Positions 24,327 through 32,321 of a stretch of DNA of 64,000 nucleotides are shown here, one piece after another. The notes under the pieces are model-generated. The model ran no database searches, had not been told where the DNA came from, and saw nothing but the letters and a program-made list of their open reading frames with translations. The translations under genes and the position numbers were made by a program. The stretch is from the NCBI RefSeq assembly GCF_000799565.1, contig NZ_JUHB01000001.1:2607501-2671500 (forward strand), read 5' to 3'. How positions within the stretch are numbered: the first letter of the stretch is position 1; each line of letters begins with the position of its first letter. The stretch is from Cellulophaga sp. Hel_I_12. GTDB lineage: Bacteria; Bacteroidota; Bacteroidia; Flavobacteriales; Flavobacteriaceae.

Positions 24327-25391
24327 TTAGTTTACAAAACCTTCTCTAGGACCTCCCGAAACAAACAATGTTCTCATTCTATCATTTTGACCATTAGTAA
24401 ACATATACATACAATCATCTTGTACATAATCCATATAGTTCATAGTCATATCTGTACTTCTACAATTAACAGTAGGGTATGATGGGCAATTATAATTTGG
24501 TGCATCTGAAGTTGGAGTGTCAGCCACAAAATCATCTCTGTTACATCTTCCATCTCCCCAAATATGTCGAAGGTTTAACCAATGTCCTACTTCATGAGTT
24601 GCAGTTCTCCCATTACCGTAGACCCCTCCAGCATTAGTTTCTCCAAAAAAGTCGGTTCCAATAACAATTCCATCAGTTGCAGCTGTTCCACCAGGAAATT
24701 GAGCATATCCTAAAATTCCACCACCTATTTCACACACCCAGATGTTTAAGTTATTTGCAGTATCTGTAGCATCGATTCCTCCTTGTGAGGCAAATTTCAT
24801 AGCATCATTAGTACCCCAAGAGCTTACTGAAGAAGTTTTTCTAATTACATTTCCTCTAGTAAATGTAATATCAATATCCGCAACAGCACTAGAAAATTCA
24901 GACGGAATACCACTTGTTCTTGAGTTATTATTATTAAAATCCTCATTTAAAATAGCTATTTGAGAATTTATTTGAGCATCTGTTACCTTCCCTGGACTTG
25001 ACTCAATAATATTAATCACCACCGGTATCGTAATAGCTCCTGTAAAAATAGTTGGAGTGGTTCCACCACCTCCACCAGAACCTCCACCTGGTTTTCCTTT
25101 GCTATTTGCTTTTAAGGCAATGGCTTTTCGAGTATTATACTCTATATCGTACATTTTTTTTGACAAGCTAGGATTACTTTCTAATCTATAGGCGAGGTTA
25201 TTCATAGAGTGACATTTTTCAACACCTTGATCAGATTTTCCTGTTAAATTACCTTCATTTTCTACGAGCAATGTAAAATCACTCATGTCGATTTGTACTT
25301 CTTGAAGCTCATTGATATTTGAATCTATTTGATCATTTTGGCATGCATATACCATGGCGAGCGTTGCAAGCCCCAGAACTACTTTTTTCAT
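24327..25391 (-). CDS. M43 (pappalysin-like) zinc metalloprotease lipoprotein
   Basis: A 354-residue exported metzincin. Lipobox VYAC places the lipidated Cys at 17. Residues about 98-112 form a Gly-rich linker, and the catalytic domain follows. The zinc site is HEVGHWLNLRH (266-276), with Asn273 where the general metzincin pattern HEXXHXXGXXH has Gly; IWGDGRCNRDDFVADTP follows, then the Met-turn near MYMFTNGQNDRM. Cys in the catalytic domain suggest disulfides. The substrate is unknown. It has its own terminator and interrupts the order between sufS and sufE. Confidence 0.9.
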   Translation of the reverse strand: MKKVVLGLATLAMVYACQNDQIDSNINELQEVQIDMSDFTLLVENEGNLTGKSDQGVEKCHSMNNLAYRLESNPSLSKKMYDIEYNTRKAIALKANSKGKPGGGSGGGGGTTPTIFTGAITIPVVINIIESSPGKVTDAQINSQIAILNEDFNNNNSRTSGIPSEFSSAVADIDITFTRGNVIRKTSSVSSWGTNDAMKFASQGGIDATDTANNLNIWVCEIGGGILGYAQFPGGTAATDGIVIGTDFFGETNAGGVYGNGRTATHEVGHWLNLRHIWGDGRCNRDDFVADTPTSDAPNYNCPSYPTVNCRSTDMTMNYMDYVQDDCMYMFTNGQNDRMRTLFVSGGPREGFVN

Positions 25392-25570
25392 AGAATTTTG
25401 ATGTTATTTAAATTAGTTAGGCTTCAATTTATAAATTTTTAACTAATTTTTAACGAAATTTTAATTTTTTTATAACAAAATAAAATCAATTCTTTTGCCC
25501 TTCATCGATGCGAAGCAAGGTTTAAAGGGAAAGTAGTAATAAAAAAAATATAGAATTTTTTTAAAATAAT

Positions 25571-26797
25571 TTAAGATAGCATTGCTTTTGCTCTTTTGAC
25601 ACCAGCGACTAGTACATCAATTTCTTCTTTTAGGTTGTAGAAACTAAAACTGGCTCTAACGGTACCTGGTATTTTAAAGAAATCCATAATAGGCTGGGCG
25701 CAATGATGTCCTGTACGAACGGCAACCCCTAATTTGTCTAAAATAGAACCAATATCATAAGGATGAATTTGCCCCACATTAAAGGAGACAACTGCTGTTT
25801 TGTTTTTGGCTGTACCGTAAATTTTTAATCCTTCTATTTCCAGTAATTTTTCGGTAGCGTAGGCTAACAGTTCATGCTCGTAGGTGGTGATAGCGTCAAA
25901 ACCAATACTATTCATATAATCTAGACCTGCTCCCATAGCAATTCCGCCACAAATGTTAGGTGTTCCAGCCTCAAATTTATGGGGTAAACCAGCATAGGTG
26001 GTTTTTTCAAAAGTAACCTCAGCAATCATTTCTCCACCACCCTGATACGGCGGCAATTTATTAAGCCAGGCTTCTTTGCCATATAAGATACCCACTCCAG
26101 TGGGTCCACATATTTTATGGGCAGAAACGGTATAAAAGTCAACATCTAAAGCTTGTACATCAGCTATAATATGTGGTGCAGCTTGGGCGCCATCTATTAA
26201 AACAGCCGCGCCAACGGCATGTGCCGCTTCAATAATTTCTTGTATTGGGTTGATGGTTCCCAAAGCATTTGATACGTGATTGCAGAATACTAATTTTGTT
26301 TTATTCGAGAGTAAAGCGTGATACTTATCCATAAGCAATTCTCCGTCTAAATTCATAGGAATAACCTTCATCGTTGCTCCTGTTCGTTCACATAACATTT
26401 GCCAAGGCACAATATTTGAATGGTGTTCCATGGCAGAAACTAAAACTTCATCTCCCTTTTTTAAGAAAGAAGTGAAGCCGTTGGCCACAATATTTATGGC
26501 ATGTGTGGTACCGGAAGTAAAAATAATCTCATGTGATGCTGCAGCATTAAAATGCGTTTGAATTTTTATCCGAGCTTCTTCGTATTTATCGGTAGCTTCT
26601 TGGGAAAGTGCATGAACGCCTCTATGAATATTAGCGTTGTAATTACTATAATAATCAACAATAACGTCAATCACGTGCTTTGGTGTTTGCGAGGTGGCTG
26701 CATTATCAAAATACACCAAATTTTGACCATTAACTTTCCTTTTTAGAATAGGGAAGTCTTCACGGATTTTTAAGATATCTAAAACAGTATGTATCAT
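25571..26797 (-). CDS. sufS: Cysteine desulfurase SufS
   Basis: A PLP enzyme that takes sulfur from cysteine to feed the SUF scaffold. From the chosen start it has 408 residues, with the PLP lysine at 228 (VSAHKICGPTG) and the active-site Cys at 366 (RTGHHCAQP), close to E. coli SufS (Lys226, Cys364). The frame stays open 53 codons further upstream, but that part overlaps the beta-barrel gene and is not SufS-like. ATG 26797 (MIHTVLDILKIREDFP) is preceded by an exact TAnnTTTG promoter box, which settles the start. Type II (SufS) features are clear. Confidence 0.95.
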   Translation of the reverse strand: MIHTVLDILKIREDFPILKRKVNGQNLVYFDNAATSQTPKHVIDVIVDYYSNYNANIHRGVHALSQEATDKYEEARIKIQTHFNAAASHEIIFTSGTTHAINIVANGFTSFLKKGDEVLVSAMEHHSNIVPWQMLCERTGATMKVIPMNLDGELLMDKYHALLSNKTKLVFCNHVSNALGTINPIQEIIEAAHAVGAAVLIDGAQAAPHIIADVQALDVDFYTVSAHKICGPTGVGILYGKEAWLNKLPPYQGGGEMIAEVTFEKTTYAGLPHKFEAGTPNICGGIAMGAGLDYMNSIGFDAITTYEHELLAYATEKLLEIEGLKIYGTAKNKTAVVSFNVGQIHPYDIGSILDKLGVAVRTGHHCAQPIMDFFKIPGTVRASFSFYNLKEEIDVLVAGVKRAKAMLS

Positions 26798-26813
26798 AGC
26801 ACTAGTTTTAAAA

Positions 26814-26821
26814 CAAAGATA
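26814..26821 (-). promoter_or_regulatory. Candidate -7 box for sufS
   Basis: TATCTTTG on the minus strand, an exact TAnnTTTG match, 16 bases before the sufS ATG at 26797. It suggests sufS can be transcribed apart from sufABCD and supports the shorter start. Confidence 0.6.
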
Positions 26822-26864
26822 ATGACTATGGTTTATATAGTCGATAAAGAAATCAGGTTTAACT

Positions 26865-27500
26865 TTAATTAAAGATATGAGCAATAGATAGCTGAAAGGA
26901 TAAGTTTCTATTTTGAGCTCCAAGTGAAAATGGGTCATCGCGAAGGTTGTTCGCAATACCTAGGTACACCCTTGGCTGTAAAAGCATATTATCGGTTAAT
27001 TTGTAAGATACACCTGCAGCCAATCCATAATCTAATCTTAAATTTCCGGATGACTTAAGCTCGTCAGTAATGTTGTCTTCTTCTTTTACTTTTACGACCT
27101 GATTTAATAGAAAACCAAATTGAGGACCTGCTTCTAAAGTGAGTTTTCTGTTGAACCTAAAGCCTACAATTAATGGTAGGGATAAGAAATTATTTTGAGT
27201 ATTCGTTCGTATATCAGTGCCTAATGACTGGCCGTCAGGGTTCATACTCTGTAAATCGGTGTCGAAAATAACTCCTTGACTACTATAAAAAACTTCTGGT
27301 TGAAAGTAAAAATTATCATCTACTTCAAAAACCATAAAACCTCCTAATTGAAACCCAATTCTTGGTTGAAAACCCTCGGTAAAATCCCCGTAAATAGTAG
27401 AAGCATTGGCCCCAGCTTTTACCCCAAATTTAAACTCTTGTGCCCGTACCAATTGAACAATAAGCAACAAGAGAAAAAATAAAGCGCTTTGTTTATTCAT
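26865..27500 (-). CDS. PorT-like outer-membrane beta-barrel protein
   Basis: A beta-barrel protein of about 211 residues. The chosen start (ATG 27500) gives a clean signal peptide ending VRAQ; an in-frame ATG 13 codons earlier would spoil it. The body opens FKFGVKAGANASTIYGDF, the typical start of the outer-membrane beta-barrel (PorT/OMP_b-brl_2) family, and runs in alternating strands (FYFQPEVFYSSQGV, LTLEAGPQFGFLLNQV, NMLLQPRVYLGIANNL), ending in an aromatic Phe-Asn. It lies between sufD and sufS, an odd neighbourhood for an outer-membrane protein. The function is unknown. Confidence 0.88.
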   Translation of the reverse strand: MNKQSALFFLLLLIVQLVRAQEFKFGVKAGANASTIYGDFTEGFQPRIGFQLGGFMVFEVDDNFYFQPEVFYSSQGVIFDTDLQSMNPDGQSLGTDIRTNTQNNFLSLPLIVGFRFNRKLTLEAGPQFGFLLNQVVKVKEEDNITDELKSSGNLRLDYGLAAGVSYKLTDNMLLQPRVYLGIANNLRDDPFSLGAQNRNLSFQLSIAHIFN

Positions 27501-27565
27501 GCAGAACAATAAGAATGTACCCGCTTTTATAGGCAACAAGCGGGTACTTTAATTTTTAGACAATC

Positions 27566-28879
27566 TTATAAATCAAATCCTAAATTAACAGCTAACTTAT
27601 TCGCTATTAACTTATTAATTCTAGTTTTTAATTCTGGAATTCGAACACTCGCTAGTACATTATTAGCAAAAGCATACATTAATAAAGCCTTAGCTTCTTT
27701 CTTGGGAATACCGCGAGATTGTAAGTAAAATAAGGCGTCTTCATCTAACTGACCAATAGTGCAGCCGTGTGAACATTTTACGTCATCCGCAAAAATTTCT
27801 AATTGTGGCTTGGTATTGATAGAGGCTTTATCACTTACTAAAATATTATTGTTTTGCTGAAAAGCATTTGTTTTTTGAGCTAATTTTTCAACGATAATCT
27901 TCCCATTAAAAACTCCCGTAGAACTTTCATCATAAATACCTTTATAATCTTGATGACTCTCGCAATTAGGTTCAATATGATGTACTAAAGTATGGTGATC
28001 TACATGTTGTTTTTCACCTAAAATAGTAACTCCTTTCATCGTAGAATCTATATATTCTCCGTTCTGATAGAAGTTTAAATTATTACGTGTTAATTTACCT
28101 CCAAAACTAAAGGTATGCACTTTTACCACGCTTTTATCTTTCTGGTTGATGTAGGTGTTGTCAATTAAAGAAGCAGTTGCAGCATCGTTTTGAATTTTAT
28201 AATAATCAACAATTGCATTTTTTGCTGCAAAAATTTCAGTTACAGAGTTTGTCAATACCTCGTTTGTTGTTAAACTTTGGTGGCGTTCCATAATCTGAAC
28301 CTCAGCATTTTCCTCCACAACAATTAAGTTCCGAGGTTGCAACATAATAGATGCTTCGTTGCCTGTGGCGAAATGTAAAATTTCTATAGGCTTCTTTGGC
28401 ATTTTGTTTTTAGGAATATAAATGTATGCTCCTTCTTTACTAAAGGCTGTATTTAAGCTTGTTAAAGACTCGTCTTTTGAAGCTATTTTATTAAAATAAA
28501 CATCGATGATTTGTTTGTACATCGGTTTATTTAAGGCCGAACTCATCAAACAAATATCAACACCATCATGGGTAGTTTCTGATAAGTTTGAACTATAAAC
28601 CCCATCGATAAAAACAATTTTATAGGTGTCTATTTCGTGAATAAAATATTTTTTAACGTCTTTATATTCAAGCGTATTTACTTGTTTTGGAAAAATGCTA
28701 AAGTCTGTTTTCTGCAAAGCATTTAACGAGGTATATTTCCAAGCCTCTTCTTTTTTTGAAGGAAAGCCTTTTATTTCGAAATTTTTCATGGCTTCAACAC
28801 GTACGTCATGAACAGGATTATCAATATCCACATTGTTCTCGAATGCCATGAAGGAAGAAATTAATTTGTCTTTTAACAT
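27566..28879 (-). CDS. sufD: Fe-S cluster assembly protein SufD
   Basis: A 437-residue SufD, which with SufB and SufC forms the SufBC2D scaffold where clusters are built. The N-terminal helical part (KNFEIKGFPSKKEEAWKYTSL) and the beta-helix core (TRNNLNFYQNGEYIDSTMKGV) are typical. The C-terminal FADDVKCSHGCTIGQLDEDALFYLQSRGI carries the conserved Cys and the SufB/SufD interface. The ATG at 28879 is preceded by a 7-bp repeat array and the four-helix-bundle gene, so the normal sufC-sufD junction has been split. Confidence 0.96.
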   Translation of the reverse strand: MLKDKLISSFMAFENNVDIDNPVHDVRVEAMKNFEIKGFPSKKEEAWKYTSLNALQKTDFSIFPKQVNTLEYKDVKKYFIHEIDTYKIVFIDGVYSSNLSETTHDGVDICLMSSALNKPMYKQIIDVYFNKIASKDESLTSLNTAFSKEGAYIYIPKNKMPKKPIEILHFATGNEASIMLQPRNLIVVEENAEVQIMERHQSLTTNEVLTNSVTEIFAAKNAIVDYYKIQNDAATASLIDNTYINQKDKSVVKVHTFSFGGKLTRNNLNFYQNGEYIDSTMKGVTILGEKQHVDHHTLVHHIEPNCESHQDYKGIYDESSTGVFNGKIIVEKLAQKTNAFQQNNNILVSDKASINTKPQLEIFADDVKCSHGCTIGQLDEDALFYLQSRGIPKKEAKALLMYAFANNVLASVRIPELKTRINKLIANKLAVNLGFDL

Positions 28880-28897
28880 AACTTAGTCTATTGTTTT

Positions 28898-28918
28898 AAT
28901 GTCTAAAGTCGAATGTCA
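28898..28918. repeat. Left heptad array of the four-helix-bundle cassette
   Basis: Three adjacent 7-bp units, AATGTCT, AAAGTCG and AATGTCA, starting 19 bases beyond the sufD start and ending 7 bases from the four-helix-bundle stop. Their reverse complements match the units at 29310-29330, so the two arrays form a long inverted repeat around the gene. Confidence 0.75.
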
Positions 28919-28925
28919 TATTTAT

Positions 28926-29297
28926 TTAAGCTTTGGTTATATTCAAATACTTAATTAATCCACTCAACATTTTAGATATGTTTTCAATTTGTTCTTTTAA
29001 TTTTAAAAAATCGTCCTCACCAATATACCCTAAATCAAAAGCTAAATATAATTGTGATCTAACTTCCCCTGCTGATGCTTTCGCTACATATAAAAAATAT
29101 ACAAATTCTTTATCGGTATTTCTTTCAAAGCCTTCTGCAATGTTAGAAGTGATGGAGATTGAAGCCCTTCTTATTTGTTTCTTTAAGTCAAAAACTTTTA
29201 TAAAAATATCATTTTCAGTAATTTGATATAATAATTTATTAAATTCTCTGCCTTTTTGCCAAGCATTTATATCTTCAAATGAATTTATTTTAGACAT
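28926..29297 (-). CDS. Four-helix-bundle (S23/IVS-type) protein
   Basis: A 123-residue protein of the four-helix-bundle family first seen in 23S rRNA intervening sequences (S23) and related to the accessory Avd proteins of diversity-generating retroelements. The motif INAWQKGREFNKLLYQIT opens helix 1, LKKQIRRASISITSNIAEGFER is the conserved helix 2, and YLYVAKASAGEVRSQLYLAFDLGYI spans helix 3. Stand-alone copies are widespread in Bacteroidota, and the function is unknown. It lies between sufC and sufD in the direction of the operon and is flanked by inverted heptad arrays, so it looks like a mobile-type cassette inserted into the operon. Confidence 0.9.
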   Translation of the reverse strand: MSKINSFEDINAWQKGREFNKLLYQITENDIFIKVFDLKKQIRRASISITSNIAEGFERNTDKEFVYFLYVAKASAGEVRSQLYLAFDLGYIGEDDFLKLKEQIENISKMLSGLIKYLNITKA

Positions 29298-29309
29298 AAA
29301 TATTTCACA

Positions 29310-29330
29310 TTAGACTTTTGACATTCGACT
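29310..29330. repeat. Right heptad array of the four-helix-bundle cassette
   Basis: TTAGACT, TTTGACA and TTCGACT, then a weaker TTTAAAC abutting the sufC stop codon. The array is inverted relative to the left array at 28898-28918. The 12 bases between it and the four-helix-bundle ATG leave little room for a separate promoter. Confidence 0.75.
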
Positions 29331-29336
29331 TTTAAA

Positions 29337-30089
29337 CTAGACCGTAACCTCGTTCTTTAGCCAATCGTATCCTTTTTCTTCAAGCTCTAAGGCTAATTCT
29401 TTACCTCCAGATTTTACGATTTTTCCGTCATGGATAACGTGCACAAAATCAGGAATAATATAGTCTAAAAGTCTTTGATAATGTGTAATTACGATTACAG
29501 CGTTGTCTTTACTTTTTAATTTATTAACACCGTTGGCTACAATTCTAAGCGCATCAATATCCAAGCCTGAATCTGTTTCATCAAGGATGGCTAGTTTTGG
29601 TTCTAGCATGGCCATTTGAAAAATTTCATTACGTTTTTTCTCTCCACCAGAAAAGCCTTCATTTAATGAACGTGATAAAAATTTACGGTCGATCTCTAGC
29701 ATTTCCGCCTTTTCACGGATCAATTTCAGCATTTCGTTAGCTTTCATATCTTCTAAACCACGTGCTTTACGACTTTCATTAATCGCTGTCTTCATGAAGT
29801 TAGTAACCGAAACTCCAGGAATTTCAACAGGATATTGAAAAGAAAGAAAAACTCCTTTATGAGCGCGCTCTTCCGGAGCACTGTCTTCTAAATTTTCACC
29901 TTCTAAAATAACCTCCCCTTGGGTTACTTCAAATTCTTCTTTACCAGCAATTACTGAAGCTAAGGTACTTTTCCCAGAACCGTTTGGTCCCATGATTGCA
30001 TGTACTTCACCCGCTTTTACTTCTAGGTTTATACCTTTTAATATTTCTTTTCCGTCTACACTCGCGTGTAAGTTGTTTATTTTTAACAT
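29337..30089 (-). CDS. sufC: SUF ATPase SufC
   Basis: A 250-residue ABC-type ATPase of the SufBC2D scaffold. Walker A GPNGSGKST is near residue 35, the signature FSGGEKKRNEIFQM (about 145-158) is the SufC-specific form, and Walker B LAILDETDSGLDIDAL follows; HYQRLLDYI includes the switch His. It is 75 bases downstream of sufB, with a 9-bp hairpin in between (30118-30153). Its stop codon touches the heptad array of the inserted cassette. Confidence 0.97.
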   Translation of the reverse strand: MLKINNLHASVDGKEILKGINLEVKAGEVHAIMGPNGSGKSTLASVIAGKEEFEVTQGEVILEGENLEDSAPEERAHKGVFLSFQYPVEIPGVSVTNFMKTAINESRKARGLEDMKANEMLKLIREKAEMLEIDRKFLSRSLNEGFSGGEKKRNEIFQMAMLEPKLAILDETDSGLDIDALRIVANGVNKLKSKDNAVIVITHYQRLLDYIIPDFVHVIHDGKIVKSGGKELALELEEKGYDWLKNEVTV

Positions 30090-30117
30090 ATCTAAATACT
30101 ATTTACCTTATTGTTTG

Positions 30118-30153
30118 AAATGAACAACTAAAACTATTTTTAAGTGTTCATTT
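30118..30153. repeat. Hairpin between sufB and sufC
   Basis: AAATGAACA (30118-30126) pairs with TGTTCATTT (30145-30153), a perfect 9-bp stem with an 18-base loop, followed on the minus strand by no clear T-run. It may affect the sufB to sufC ratio; that is inference. Confidence 0.45.
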
Positions 30154-30164
30154 TTAATTTTAAA

Positions 30165-31610
30165 TTATCCTACAGAACCTTCTAAACTTATTTCCAATAA
30201 TTTCTGCGCTTCCACGGCAAATTCCATTGGTAATTTGTTTAACACCTCTTTGCTAAAACCATTTACAATTAAGGCGATGGCTTTTTCAGTGGGGATACCT
30301 CTTTGGTTGCAATAAAACAATTGGTCTTCTCCAATTTTACTAGTCGTAGCTTCATGCTCTATTTGAGCCGTTTTATTTTTAACTTCGATATATGGAAATG
30401 TATGTGCACCACATTCATTACCCATCAAGAGTGAGTCGCACTGCGAAAAATTACGTGCATTGTCAGCTCTGCTTGAAATTTGTACTAAGCCTCTATAACT
30501 ATTTTGTGATTTTCCTGCTGAAATTCCTTTAGATATAATGGTACTTCTCGTATTTTTTCCAAGGTGTATCATTTTAGTCCCAGTATCTGCCTGCTGATAG
30601 TTGTTAGTTACCGCGATCGAATAAAATTCACCTATTGAATTATCTCCTTTTAAGATGCAAGAAGGGTATTTCCAGGTTACCGCAGAACCGGTTTCAACTT
30701 GTGTCCAAGATATTTTAGCATTTTTCTCGCAGATTCCTCTTTTGGTCACAAAATTATAAACGCCACCTTTACCATCTTTACCCCCTGGGAACCAGTTTTG
30801 CACCGTAGAGTATTTTATTTCAGCGTCGTCTAAAGCAATTAGCTCTACAACGGCTGCATGTAATTGATTTTCATCGCGCGATGGCGCGGTGCAACCTTCT
30901 AAATAACTAACATAGCTACCCTCATCGGCTATTAACAAGGTACGCTCAAACTGGCCTGTACCAGCCTGATTAATCCTAAAATAGGTAGATAATTCCATGG
31001 GGCAACGAACTCCTTTAGGAATATAGCAGAAACTACCATCAGAAAATACGGCAGAATTTAAAGCTGCATAATAATTGTCTTTTTGAGGAACGACAGAGCC
31101 GATATATTTTTTTACCAATTCTGGATGCTCTTTTATGGCTTCTGAAATTGAACAAAATATGATTCCTTTTTCCGATAAGGTCTTCTTAAATGTCGTTGCA
31201 ACAGAAACCGAATCCATCACAATATCAACAGCAACATTTTGCAGTTTCTTTTGCTCGTCAACAGAAATACCCAATTTCTTGTACATTTCTAATAACTGCG
31301 GATCAACATCGTCTAAGGTTTTATTAGGATCTGCTTTTTTGGGTGCTGAATAATAGGAAATCGCTTGAAAATCTGGTTTTTGGTAGTGTACGTTGGCCCA
31401 TTCAGGCTCGGTCATTTCTTTCCAAATTTTAAAGGATTCTAATCGCCATAGTGTCATCCACTCAGGCTCTTCTTTCTTTTTTGAAATTGCGATAACAATC
31501 TCTTCATTTAAACCTATTGGAAATGTTTCTGACTCTATATCTGTGTAAAAACCGTATTCATACTCTTTGGTCTCTAACTCTTTCTTTAATTCTTCTTCTG
31601 TATATGCCAT
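30165..31610 (-). CDS. sufB: Fe-S cluster scaffold protein SufB
   Basis: A 481-residue SufB, the scaffold subunit on which clusters are assembled. Core motifs are [23 protein letters not shown] (in part), [22 protein letters not shown] and the C-terminal [24 protein letters not shown], with Cys and Glu residues implicated in cluster binding (Cys in YCNQRG, Glu in the EHEA region). Length is normal. It is transcribed on the minus strand from the sufA promoter region, with 75 bases between sufA and sufB that hold an 8-bp-period repeat. Confidence 0.97.
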   Translation of the reverse strand: MAYTEEELKKELETKEYEYGFYTDIESETFPIGLNEEIVIAISKKKEEPEWMTLWRLESFKIWKEMTEPEWANVHYQKPDFQAISYYSAPKKADPNKTLDDVDPQLLEMYKKLGISVDEQKKLQNVAVDIVMDSVSVATTFKKTLSEKGIIFCSISEAIKEHPELVKKYIGSVVPQKDNYYAALNSAVFSDGSFCYIPKGVRCPMELSTYFRINQAGTGQFERTLLIADEGSYVSYLEGCTAPSRDENQLHAAVVELIALDDAEIKYSTVQNWFPGGKDGKGGVYNFVTKRGICEKNAKISWTQVETGSAVTWKYPSCILKGDNSIGEFYSIAVTNNYQQADTGTKMIHLGKNTRSTIISKGISAGKSQNSYRGLVQISSRADNARNFSQCDSLLMGNECGAHTFPYIEVKNKTAQIEHEATTSKIGEDQLFYCNQRGIPTEKAIALIVNGFSKEVLNKLPMEFAVEAQKLLEISLEGSVG

Positions 31611-31660
31611 ATCTAATGTATCAATTATTAAATGTGCTCATGGAACAATTGGTTGATTGT

Positions 31661-31684
31661 TACATGAGTACATTGTTACATTTA
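31661..31684. repeat. Octad repeat between sufA and sufB
   Basis: TACATGAG, TACATTGT and TACATTTA follow one another at exactly 8 bp, ending two bases before the sufA stop (31686). Another simple-period intergenic array at a suf junction. Confidence 0.45.
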
Positions 31685-31685
31685 A

Positions 31686-32015
31686 TTATAATGAAAAACT
31701 CTCTCCGCAACCACAAGTTCTTTGGGCGTTTGGATTGTTAAAAACAAAACCTTTACCGTTAAGCCCACCTGAATACTCTAAAACAGTACCTACAAGGTAT
31801 AAAAAGCTTTTCTTATCCACTAAGATGCGAACCTCGTTATCTTCAAAAATTTTATCTGATTCTGTAATTTTATTATCAAATTTTAATTCATAAGATAATC
31901 CACTACATCCGCCGCTCTTCACGCCAACCCGAACGTAGTCTTTTGATGAATCAAAACCATCATCTTCCATCATGGTGATGACTCTTTTTTTTGCCGTTTC
32001 TGATACTTGAATCAT
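31686..32015 (-). CDS. A-type Fe-S carrier protein (SufA/IscA/HesB family)
   Basis: A 109-residue A-type carrier that receives clusters from the SUF scaffold and passes them to target proteins. The three Cys of the family are present: one in VKSGGCSGLSYEL (about residue 34) and two in the C-terminal RTCGCGESF. Gene order makes it the first gene of the suf operon, so SufA is the natural name, but iscA and erpA products are similar. Its ATG is preceded by an exact TAnnTTTG box. Confidence 0.93.
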   Translation of the reverse strand: MIQVSETAKKRVITMMEDDGFDSSKDYVRVGVKSGGCSGLSYELKFDNKITESDKIFEDNEVRILVDKKSFLYLVGTVLEYSGGLNGKGFVFNNPNAQRTCGCGESFSL

Positions 32016-32045
32016 ACTTAATTTGGATTTAATCTAAATAATTCA

Positions 32046-32053
32046 CAAATATA
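32046..32053 (-). promoter_or_regulatory. Candidate -7 box of the suf operon
   Basis: TATATTTG on the minus strand, an exact TAnnTTTG match, 30 bases before the sufA ATG at 32015. It is the best candidate for the main suf promoter. No IscR-like operator could be recognised. Confidence 0.6.
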
Positions 32054-32309
32054 AGGTTTATGTCTCATCTTTCCATATTTCCTAACATTATTATAACTAA
32101 TAAGGTAATAAAGTTTTTCTATTTGTTGAGCCAAAAGTCCAAAGATTTCGGTACTACCTGTGTTGTGATATAAATTGTTCGTAAAGTTTGCATTTGAGAA
32201 GTATGTATAACGCAATTTAGAATCTCCTACCCTTTAAGGCCCTGAAAGCTTTTGCATAAATTAATTAAAAACTTAAAAAACAAGCTTTAGTATTTAAATT
32301 CTTTCGATG

Positions 32310-32317
32310 TATTTTTG
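32310..32317 (+). promoter_or_regulatory. Candidate -7 box for thiL
   Basis: TATTTTTG, an exact TAnnTTTG match, ends 5 bases before the ATG at 32322. The in-frame ATG at 32307 lies across this box and cannot be the start if the box is used; transcription would begin at or very near the ATG (leaderless or almost so). Confidence 0.6.
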
Positions 32318-32321
32318 CAGT

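Larger units (their letters stand above)
28898..29330. mobile_element. Putative heptad-bounded four-helix-bundle cassette
   Basis: A unit of about 430 bases holding one gene, with three 7-bp units (TTnGACW type) on each side in inverted orientation. It fills the whole space between the sufC stop (29337) and 19 bases before the sufD start. No transposase, target duplication or second gene is seen, so mobility is inferred only from the boundaries and the odd location. Confidence 0.5.

Noticed and set aside
26798..26956. 53-codon upstream extension of the sufS frame
   Set aside because: Overlaps the beta-barrel gene, is not SufS-like, and the promoter box at 26814-26821 would lie inside it.
27501..27539. 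13-codon extension of the beta-barrel gene
   Set aside because: Starting at 27500 gives a standard signal peptide; the longer form places extra residues before it.
28926..29297. Four-helix-bundle protein as part of a diversity-generating retroelement
   Set aside because: No reverse transcriptase and no template/variable repeat pair nearby; only the single gene is present.
32018..32215. 65-codon minus-strand frame upstream of sufA
   Set aside because: No recognisable family, and it covers the suf promoter box at 32046-32053.
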